From: Neoceratodus forsteri
Taxonomy: Eukaryota; Chordata; Ceratodontiformes; Ceratodontidae
DNA length: 64,000 bases
NCBI GenBank assembly: GCA_016271365.2
Contig: CM057458.1
Location: 201,410,501 to 201,474,500, forward strand
Direction of reading: 5' to 3'
The position numbers were made by a program, and so were the translations under genes. The notes beneath the pieces were generated by a model that made no database searches, was not told the DNA's origin, and was given only the letters and a program-made list of their open reading frames with translations. Shown here piece after piece: positions 56,140 to 64,000 of this stretch (its first letter is position 1; the number at the start of each line of letters is the position of its first letter).

Positions 56140-58650
56140 TATTATAGTGGTGCAGTCGTGCCACTATAGTTAGGGTTGAGCGGCCAGTTACATACTGAAG
56201 TCAAAAGTTTGGACGTTAATAACTTTGGACCCATTCAATGGATTTTCCTGCAATTTGGTACACATGTTGGGGCACACTAGATCTCTTGATTTGCCAAATT
56301 GTGTTTCTGTCAGAGTGCCAGTCTTTGTATATGAAAGCACTGAAAAATGCAAAATTATCCATTTTTGGAGGCACCTTTTGGCATTCTAAATGTGGCCCTG
56401 CACACCATCATGTTGTGTGCTGCTCTGTGAGATGGCTTGTTTGAAAGAGCTTCAGTGGATGAACATTCCACTTTTTGTTTGGTGAAAAAATATTAAGGCA
56501 TTCAAAAGTTATGGCAGTTTTAATTTCCCATTATAAGTCAATGGGAAAATGTATATGTATATCTTGCAATCAAAGAATGGGGGTTCTGGCCATCTTGTCC
56601 CACCTGGCAGTCAAAGAATTTGCAGCTTTGTGATTCAAGAATCTTTGTTCTTGAGGAATTTCGAAAATCCTTTGACCACGAGGTCCGCCATCTTGTTTTC
56701 AGTTTTCTGATCGCACAAACACAAATATCTTGGCGCAGGGGTCACTTCTGAAGTAAAACTTTGATAGGTTTTACTCAAGGGACCCTAATCTATTGAGCCA
56801 TGGCTTTGGTTCCATCCAAATCAGTCAAAAAATAGAGTTATAAGCTTTTAAAATCTTAATTCGCGGCTCGCTAACTATCCTTGATCGCGAGCCTGCAAAT
56901 TCTTTGATCATGAGATTCTTTGATCGAAATCTTGCATCACGACCAAAAAAACACTAATATCTCAGCTCAGGGGTGGGCTGGGGACACAAATAAGGGTGGG
57001 TTCTGCTCAGGAGGGTCCATTCTATCAAGGCATACCATTGGTTCAGTTCAAATTGGTGAAACATTCACGTTTCACCATTATTAATTCTTTGTTCATGAGC
57101 CTGCAAATTCGTTGATCGCGAGCCTGCAAATTGTGAGATTCTTTGATTGCGATCGTGCATCGTGTGAGAGGGACGAGATGGCCCAATTTAAAAATCTATT
57201 TTCTCAGCCCAGGGGTGTCCTAGGAAGTCAAATGAGGGTGGATTTTACTCAGGGGGCTTCATTCTGTTGAACCATGGTGGTGGTTTACCACAAATTCCTT
57301 CAGTTTTTTGATTTATAATATTTTTAATTCTTTGTTCGTGAGCCTGCAAATTCTCTGATCGTGAGCATGCAAATTTTTTGATTGTGAGATTCTTTGATCA
57401 TCATCTTTGATCGCAAGAGAGGGACAAGATGGCCAGATTTTTTATAATGGAATAGATAGGGAAATTTTAGTAAACTTTGATATTGAATATCTTGGGAACG
57501 GTTTGGTCTTTTGACTTGAAATTTGGAGGTAAGAAAAGCAATATCCCACAGATGTGTTGTTTGGTGGTTTGGTCAAGAAATAGTACAGGGTGGCAAAGTT
57601 ACGGCACTATGAAGTTGGCATTTTTCCCCATAGGATAACATTATGGTGTTTGAAGCAATAGAGGAATTATTTGCCGCACTGCTGCAAAATAACACTGTGG
57701 TTGTTTGGGCTGAAATTTGAAGGGAAGAAAGCCAACATACCACAGATGTGCCTTTTGGTGGTTTGGTGGAATAATATTACAGGGCAGCAAAGTGACAGCA
57801 CTCTGAATTTGACACTTTTTGCCACGGGATAACATTATGGCGTCCGTTGCATCTTTCAGGGCCCGTATCTCGGAAACGGTGCGAGATACGGACTTTTTGT
57901 CAAAAAAGTTCTTAGCCCCCCAAATGGAGGCTAAGTACAAAACTAACCAGGAAAGTAATAATTAATACACAATTTTAATTTTTTTCCTACGTCGTATGGT
58001 TCCTGAGATATAAGTAATTTAGTATTACAAGTCGTTCTTTTCTGCTCCGAAGTCAATTATAATGCATACATTCTTTGTTTTCAATTTGTTTTTTCAATGC
58101 AGTTTTTGGGGAAAAGAAGGGTGTGCTCTTTTGTTACTGTGTCAGTTAGCATTTCCAGTTGTGCTTCTTTTACCATTCGAATCACCGTTCCCATCTACGC
58201 CACCGTGTGAGTAATGGTTTGCATTTTCATATGCACTTGTGTTTCTGTTTCGTTTCACGTTATTGTTGCTGTTACCATTACCATTTGCAATTGCGGTACT
58301 GTGCCTGTGCGTGTTACGGTTTGTGTTTTTGTATGCACTTGCGTTTCTGTTTCTGTTGGTTTTATTGTTGCTGTTACTGTTAGCATTTACATTTACAACT
58401 GTGGTACCATGAGTTTGCGTGTAACACTTTGCGTTTCCGTATGCGCTTGTGTTTCTGTTTCTGTTGGCTTTATTGTTGCTGTTATCATAACAATTTGCCT
58501 ACCACTGCCACTTGTGTTTGCTTTCCAGTTCCTGTTACTATGTAACAAGACATCATGTGGCAGGAGCATGGGGCCCAAAGGGCCCCGCATTCCAGCCACT
58601 GAATTCCATTCACAATTTATCGTCCTCATTCTCAAAAACAAGGGAAATTA
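56140..58650. repeat. Satellite-like element R, copy 1
   Basis: It begins with a TATAGTGG...CCACTATA hairpin and TTAGGGTTGAGCGGCC. It then has TTTGATC-motif units (about 56570-57440), two tandem units of about 190 bp (57490-57850) with GGATAACATTATGG and CCACAGATGTG words, the CCGTATCTCG hairpin (57863), CTACGTCGTATGGTTCCTGAG, and a region of TTTCTGTT/GTTACTGTTA-rich repeats (58140-58540). It ends CAAGGGAAATTAGAGG. A diverged copy is at 60456-62645. Reading frames across it (for example 58214-58651) are repeat artefacts. Confidence 0.8.
57863..57891. repeat. Conserved perfect hairpin
   Basis: CCGTATCTCG, a 9-base loop GAAACGGTG, then CGAGATACGG. Identical to the hairpin at 61586-61614 in the second copy of element R, although the flanks differ. 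Confidence 0.9.
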
Positions 58651-59012
58651 GAGGTAAAAAACTCCATTTAATGCATCAGTTAGGGTTGTTCTACAGTGAA
58701 AAAAGTGAAGAAATTCAGGGTTAGGGTTGAAAGCCCCCTTGTACCCCCCAGCCCACCCCTACCAACTTGCATCGGGCTGTGCATTGGGGTCATTGGTCCT
58801 AACTCTAACCCCATTCTCCTATGCCTCTGCTTCTTTACACATGTGAAGGGGTGAGAGTTAGGGCCGATGACCCCAACAGGTACCCCAATGCCGTTTGATA
58901 GGGGTGGTCTGGAGGGGTTCCAAGGGGGGCTTTCAACCCTAAATTTCCCAAATTTCCTCACTTTTTTCACTGTAGAACAACCCTAACTGATGCATTAAAC
59001 AGATGTTTTGCC
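58651..59012. mobile_element. Palindromic MITE, copy C
   Basis: Left end GAGGTAAAAAACTCCATTTA; right end the inverse of GAGGCAAAACATCTGTTTAA. Inner arms pair throughout, for example GCATTGGGGTCATTGGTCCT against its near complement at 58862-58885. Same family and internal sequence as copy A at 12151. Starts exactly at the end of element R copy 1. Confidence 0.85.
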
Positions 59013-59017
59013 TCTAT

Positions 59018-59020
59018 ATA

Positions 59021-59078
<58 letters not shown>

Positions 59079-59087
59079 TATATGTAA
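59018..59087. repeat. (TA)n microsatellite
   Basis: A TA run directly after MITE copy C. Confidence 0.95.
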
Positions 59088-59089
59088 TA

Positions 59090-59232
59090 GATATACCACT
59101 CTAGGGTGTGGGATGCGCTCTGATATCATGCGCCTTGGTGTGCATTGTGATACGCGAGGCGCAGGCGAGTGCATTCAACCACCCAAGGCGGTGTATATCA
59201 GAGCGCGACCGCACACCCTAGAGTGGTATATC
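59090..59232. repeat. Long inverted repeat with G+C-rich arms
   Basis: Arms of about 49 bases: GATATACCACTCTAGGGTGT at 59090 against ACACCCTAGAGTGGTATATC ending at 59232. Inner parts (GCGCTCTGATATCATGCGCC with GGCGGTGTATATCAGAGCGC) also pair. A central 44-base loop has GATACGCGAGGCGCAGGCG. Probably a foldback element; no ORF. Confidence 0.85.
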
Positions 59233-59456
59233 TATCTTATAAAATGGCCACACATGTTTTGAGGGGCGGGTGGAAAAATAATCCCTTTGTCTAGGTGGGA
59301 AATGATATGCTGGCAGAGTTGAAAGTAAGTCCTGTGTTTAAAAAGGATGAAAAGTGTATGCCTCCTGTTAGGTTGTGTTGGTTTATTGTAATGGCTCTTT
59401 GTATGTAGTAAATTATATGTTGGCAGAGTTTAGAAAGTAGTCCGAAGTGAGAGGCA
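59233..59456. other. Short non-coding stretch
   Basis: It has two similar TATGTTGGCAGAGTT or TATGCTGGCAGAGTT words at about 59308 and 59412, each followed by a GAAAGTARGTCC-type segment, so it is itself weakly repetitive and probably belongs to the foldback element that follows. Confidence 0.45.
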
Positions 59457-60036
59457 GTGATTAAGTATAGCGTGACCGAGTGGTGCGCATTGCAAGCTGT
59501 TACGAATTGACAGTAAGTCGTTTTGTGTTTAAAAAAGATATAAAGTGCTTTCCCTCTTGTTAGTTTGTCTTAATTTCAGTAATACAAGGTGCAGAGTGTA
59601 TTTAGAGCGGAGCGAGGAGACGCCGTGTGAGTCAGCAGCTCGAAGGTAGGCATGAAGCCAGAGCAAGAGTTGTCATAGCAACACTCGCTCTGGCTTGCGT
59701 CTGCGTCGCTCAAGCACCACTCGCTGGCTCCTCGCTCGATCTAAATACACTCTGCCTGTTACTGAAATTGAACAAAGCTGAGGAGGAAAGGACTTATATC
59801 TTTTTTAAACACAAAAGGACTTAACACTCGCTCTGGCTTGCTCGTAAAGCTGCCGACTCACTCGGCGTCTCCTCGCTCCGATCTAAATACACTCTGCACC
59901 TTGTATTACTGAAATTAAGAGAAAGTAACAGGAGGGAAAGGACTTTATATGTTTTTTTAACACAAAAGGACTTAGTTTCAACTGGTAACAGCTTGTTACT
60001 TTTCGCAATGCGCACAGCTCGGTCACGCTATACTTC
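59457..60036. mobile_element. Foldback element with one forward and two inverted arms
   Basis: A forward arm (59457-59670: TATAGCGTGACCGAG, TTGTGTTTAAAAAAGATATA, CAAGGTGCAGAGTGTATTTA, GGAGCGAGGAGACGCCG) pairs with two inverted copies in a row: 59671-59820 (partial) and 59821-60036 (complete, ending CTCGGTCACGCTATACTTC). The sequence continues to about 60445 with GTGAGAAGG and GCACGGTCATGTGATG blocks that recur at 9960-10090. No ORF with a domain. Confidence 0.8.
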
Positions 60037-60455
60037 AGGTAGGAAAAGTGAAAGTGGTAAACGATTGGGCAAGTCTGTGTAGAAAGGGAGATTTTTTAAC
60101 AGAAAGTGAGAGTAGGATGTAAGAGAACTGTAGTTTCTCTTGTTTTTATACACAGTTAGGTTTCTGTTAAATGGGCTGTATTATGTTGTTTTTTAGAATT
60201 TAGGGTGGTGAGACAGTGTGCAGTAGTAACAGTGTGTGTGTGTGTTTGTATGTGGCTGCTTAACTGCATTAGGCGTGGAGTGATCTCACTGCTGGTGAGA
60301 AGGTTTTGAGGGCTGGAAAGTAGTTTAGGCGTGCGGTCGTACTGGGAGGCGTGCGGTCGTTGGGAAATAATGCACGGTCATGTGATGCATTCTGTCCAAT
60401 CATGTTACTGGAATTTCTATGATTTTACCACACCATTTTATAAATATATATATAT
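60037..60455. repeat. Foldback element flank shared with 9530-10135
   Basis: AAAAGTGAAAGTG, GTGATCTCACTGCTGGTGAG, GTGCGGTCGT (twice) and AATAATGCACGGTCATGTGA match 9530-10090 in order. A short TA run precedes the next element. Confidence 0.7.
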
Positions 60456-62645
60456 TATAGTGGCACGGTACTGCCACTATAGTTAGGGTTGAGGAGCCAT
60501 TTCTATGTTAAACCCCAAAACTTTGCACCTTAATAACTTTGCAACTGTTTGACAGATTTGCCTGAACTTTGGAATACATGATCAAGAACCATAGGCCTTG
60601 GGATCTGCCAAGTTTCGTATGATCAGATACTCGGCTGTGGAGTTATTAAGCATGATCTGTGCGCGTTCGCTTTTCAAATTCTACGGTGGCGCCTACAGGT
60701 CATTGACAGTTTGTGCGACCATCCCAAAATCTTCAGGGAACGTGCGGCCAGGGTCCCCAATGTGCCTTTTGAAGATTTCATGAAAAAATATTAAACGGTT
60801 CAAAAGTTATTCAAAAAACAGTTTCCCATTATAAGTCAATGGGAAAAGTTAACAAAAAGTTCGACAGTGTCGCAAATGCATTTTTACTTTCGCAAATGGG
60901 CCTGTTACTTTCGCAAATCAGCCATTTTGTTTTCAGTTGGTGATCAGAGAAATGGTTGGCATTTAAATTTGGGACCCTCTAGCAACCTAATTCTTTTTGT
61001 ATTCACCTAGTCGGACCCTGAGGATACTTGCCATGTCTTTATTTTGTGGTAAAACACCCCAGAAATATGTTTTTCAAATTTCTGGAAAAAGTACTGTCAC
61101 AAATTACTTTCGTGCTCACGAAAGTGTCTAACTTTTTTGCGAAAGCTTTCGCAAATTGCGACAGTAGTTTTCCATCTGTGGGAAAGTGACAGCGATTCTT
61201 TGGCACTGCACTGCAAAAGAACCGTTGGGAGTTTTGGGCTGAAATTCAGATGGAACGCAGCTGACATCTCACAGATGTGCCTTTCAGTGTTGTATTGAAA
61301 AAATATTACACGGCGGCAAAGTTACTGTACTCCAAAGTTGACAGTTTGTCCCATAGGATAACATTACGGCGTCCAACGCATTACAGAAATCCTTTGGATT
61401 CCTGCTGCAAAATAGCGGTTTGGTCTTTTTTCCTGAAATTTGGAGGGAAGACAGCCAACAGCCCACAGATGTGCCTTTCAGTGGTTTGGTGAAAAAACAT
61501 TACAGGGAGGCAAAGTTATGGTGGTCCAAACTTTTCTTTTTTTCCCATAGGATAACATTACGCCGTTCGCCGCACCTTTCAGGGCCCGTATCTCGGAAAC
61601 GGTGCGAGATACGGACTTTTCATCAGGAAAGCACTAAGCACAGAATTAGCCAGGGCAGTTGTGAATCATACGACTTTTAAATTTTTTTCCTACGTCGTAC
61701 GGTTCCTGAGATATAACGTATTTAGTATTCCAAGTTCTCATTTTCTGCGCCGATACTCATTATTATGCATACATTATTTGTACTCACTGTCTTTCTCTAT
61801 GCAGGTTTTGGGAAAAACCAGCCTGTGCGCTTACATTACTGTTACTGTTGCCCTTTCCGCTTGTGGTTCCGTACCCGTTTCACTTACCGTTGACGTCTGC
61901 GCCACCATGTGCGTTATCCTTTGCGTTTTCATTTGCGTTTGCGTTTCTGTTATTTTTTGCCATTTCTGTCTACAGTACTGTTTATCTTTCTGTTTCACCT
62001 TATGTCACCATGTCCATTGACATTTCTGTTTGCAGGCACCATGTTACTATGTGACAACACATCACGTGGCAGACCGTTCCCGTCTACGCCACCATGTGCG
62101 TTACCCTTTCTGTTCTCATTCGCGCTTGTGTTACCATGTGCGCCACTGTTAGCATTTCTGTTTGCATTGCTGTCCCTGTTAGTATGCCACAAGACATCAT
62201 GTGGCGGGAGACCGGGGCCCTTTGGGCCCAGCAGCTCCCGCTGCTGCAGCCCGATGCTGGGAAGCGCGGGGCCCTATTGCGTTATCGCTGCGTTTTCATT
62301 TGCGCTTGCATTTCTGTTATTTTTGCCATTTGTGTCCACAGTACTGTTTCTCTTTCTGTTTCACTTTGCGTCACCATGCCCATTGACATTTCCGTTTGCA
62401 GGCACCATGTTACTATGTGACAACACATCACGTGGCAGACCGTTCCCATTTAGGCCACTGTGTGCGTTACCCTTTCTGTTCTCATTCGTGTTTGTGTTAC
62501 CATGTGTGCCACTGTTAGCATTTCTGTTTGCGTTGCTGCTCCTGTTACTATGCCACAAGACATCATGTGGCGGGAGTGCAGGGCCCCCCCGCCGCCACAT
62601 TACATTCACTATTTCTCGTTATCATTCTCAAAAAGAAGGGAAATT
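60456..62645. repeat. Satellite-like element R, copy 2 (diverged)
   Basis: It begins with a perfect TATAGTGGCA...TGCCACTATA hairpin (60456-60481) and TTAGGGTTGAGGAGCC. Where copy 1 has TTTGATC units it has ACTTTCGCAAAT words (60878-61160). Two tandem units follow (61190-61560, CCACAGATGTGCCTTTCAGT), then the CCGTATCTCG hairpin (61586-61614), CTACGTCGTACGGTTCCTGAG, and a T-rich region containing two copies of a 365-bp unit (starting about 62050 and 62415). It ends AAGAAGGGAAATTAGAGG. Long frames here are repeat artefacts. Confidence 0.8.
61586..61614. repeat. Conserved perfect hairpin (second copy)
   Basis: Same 29 bases as at 57863-57891: 10-bp stem with a 9-base GAAACGGTG loop. Confidence 0.9.
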
Positions 62646-64000
62646 AGAGGCAAAAAACTCCATTTAATGCATTAGTTAGGGTTGTTCCACAGCGACAAAG
62701 TGAGAAATTTGCTGTTGGGTTGAAAACCCTAACTCCAGTCACCCCAGCACCACACACACACAGACACACACATGCAAGTATGGGGAGGACCAAGTCAACA
62801 CAACCAATGACAGACATCCAGCAGCAGGTGACAGAAATAACAAACAATTGTCTAAATGTACTATGAGACATCCCCACCCACCTGACCAGGTACTGCATGC
62901 TCAGTGGAGATCAACAGCAAAACTGAGGCCATGTACACCAAACGTACACATCCCTGATTGCAGCTTCACACAACATACCACACTTAGTAGTTGCATGGCC
63001 TTACCTACCGATGCCCCACACCACACCACACCACAACTGGTACTGTGCCGTTAATCAATATAAATGCTGAAGGTGCATGATGACAGTTGTAGAAAGGTTT
63101 TAACACTAGTGAGTATACATTAATTAAGAGAAGTACATAAATTAACTACAAGACACTAGCATGCTCAAGATAAAAGTAGTGTTACATTTAGTGTGTGATT
63201 TACATAGTAGTACATTTACTGCAATGGTTTACTCAAGATAGAGAGGCTGATGTAAATGTATGGAAAAGCATTGCCTGTTCAACACTGTGAACTTCGTACT
63301 GTCAGTATCAGATGCATTCTTACTGATGAAGGTGTACTGCTGATGTACATACATAGACCTTCAGTGTGTTTCAATACTAAAGATGCAGTAAGTATTCTTT
63401 GTAAGAAACCGTGTAATTGCATAGATCAGGCCAAGCAACTTCTAAATATCATAGCACTATTGAGCCAACAATGACGTACCTGTATCGGAGATGTATATAG
63501 GATAGATTTTCCTGTAGGCACTTACAGAGTGTTGTACCTGATAAAGACAATCTCATTGCATCTGCGATGACTAACTTATTCAAATAGTAATACATTTACT
63601 ATTGTTGCAATGAGTGATCTATGCCACTTATGGACACAGTGTAATTTTTTTAACAGTTGTTTCATACTCAGGCTGTATGCCTAGTGTTTGGGTTTGCCAC
63701 ACTTCTGTCACTGATGCTATCAAAGTGATAACTATGTTAATTGTGGTACAACAGGAATCAAGTAGGTATAGTGTAGATATAAACAGAATGTCTTTTAGTA
63801 TTGATTTAACTCACAATGGGGTAAGTGTACTAGGACAGCAGGGGTTATTCTCTATCATTGACTCTGTCAGTTATAATCACACTAAGGTTTTGATGACTGT
63901 AATGATCAAGTTACACTGTTCATCTTCATGAGTTCATATTCACAGCCATTCTCCAGGAACTAGACAGTGTATGGTGTAACTGGGTGGGGACACTGTGTTG
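62646..64000. mobile_element. Palindromic-family element D (B-like), running off the window
   Basis: It starts GCAAAAAACTCCATTTAATG and GCATTAGTTAGGG right after element R copy 2. It then follows the left arm of element B in diverged form: ACACACACAGACACACACAT, GTATGGGGAGGACCAAGTCA, ACCAATGACAGACATCC and GACAGAAATAACA. From about 62900 on I see no further match and no gene; an inverted right arm would lie beyond base 64000. The frame at 63614-63931 has no recognised domain. Confidence 0.65.

Noticed and set aside
58214..58651. 145-residue Val/Cys-rich frame
   Set aside because: It is read through GTTACTGTT-type repeats of element R, with no domain and no counterpart in frame in the second R copy.
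61909..62667. 252-residue open frame, hydrophobic, looking like a membrane protein
   Set aside because: It is read through two copies of a 365-bp repeat rich in TTTGC and CTGTT; the leucine/phenylalanine pattern follows from the DNA repeat and other frames are open too.
1..64000. tRNA, rRNA, CRISPR arrays, bacterial operons, integrons or phage genes
   Set aside because: None seen. Introns, LINEs, LTRs and TATA/AATAAA signals show eukaryotic nuclear DNA; the tandem arrays lack CRISPR-like spacing and repeat identity.

Overview
The window looks like nuclear DNA of a vertebrate with a large, repeat-rich genome. CR1-type LINEs with 8-bp tail repeats, a Harbinger transposon, a Helitron, hAT- and foldback-type MITEs and a complete-length endogenous retrovirus (ERV) point that way. 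An amphibian-like or lungfish-like host is my inference from this repeat mix; nothing names a species. I see no intact host gene, tRNA, rRNA or CRISPR array. Nearly all of the sequence is transposable elements, many nested, and every large element is broken by frameshifts or deletions.

Layout. 1-7975: a Harbinger element with a Myb/SANT-like gene (+) and a DDE transposase (-) facing tail to tail; its 5' half is duplicated in tandem (about 2.4 kb). 7975-14940: an inverted MITE copy, foldback elements, TA tracts, a CR1 LINE remnant (-) and a satellite-like block carrying a TTTGATC motif. 14940-15735: CR1 3' end. 17300-24770: a Helitron on the minus strand with a DUF6570-like segment, an HUH/Y2 Rep, a Pif1-like helicase and then a ubiquitin-specific-protease (USP, C19) domain; a hAT MITE with an exact 8-bp target duplication and two foldback MITEs are nested in it. 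25290-26450: a roughly 262-bp tandem array carrying the reverse complement of the TTTGATC motif. 27593-28030: a truncated SGNH-hydrolase ORF.

28084-41074: an ERV (cut-down 5' LTR, PBS, gag, pro, RT, RNase H, integrase, env, PPT, 713-bp 3' LTR). A CR1 copy sits inside gag. Env begins with a signal peptide followed by a cysteine-less immunoglobulin-like domain. 42498-46512 is a second long CR1 with an SGNH esterase in ORF1; 51495-53655 is a third, inverted copy. Between them (48463-48626, 50800-51376) are exon-like coding pieces of an unrecognised gene.

54163-64000: a modular zone in which long palindromic MITEs, a roughly 2.3-kb satellite-like element (two diverged copies), TA tracts and a foldback element alternate. 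The same three kinds of module are found together at 9410-13110.

The most interesting signals are (1) the Helitron whose polyprotein appears to end in a USP-type deubiquitinase, (2) the Ig-like domain at the N-terminus of a retroviral Env, and (3) the dispersed TTTGATC satellite motif with its modular neighbours. No sequence search could be run; family names rest on motifs visible in the translations.
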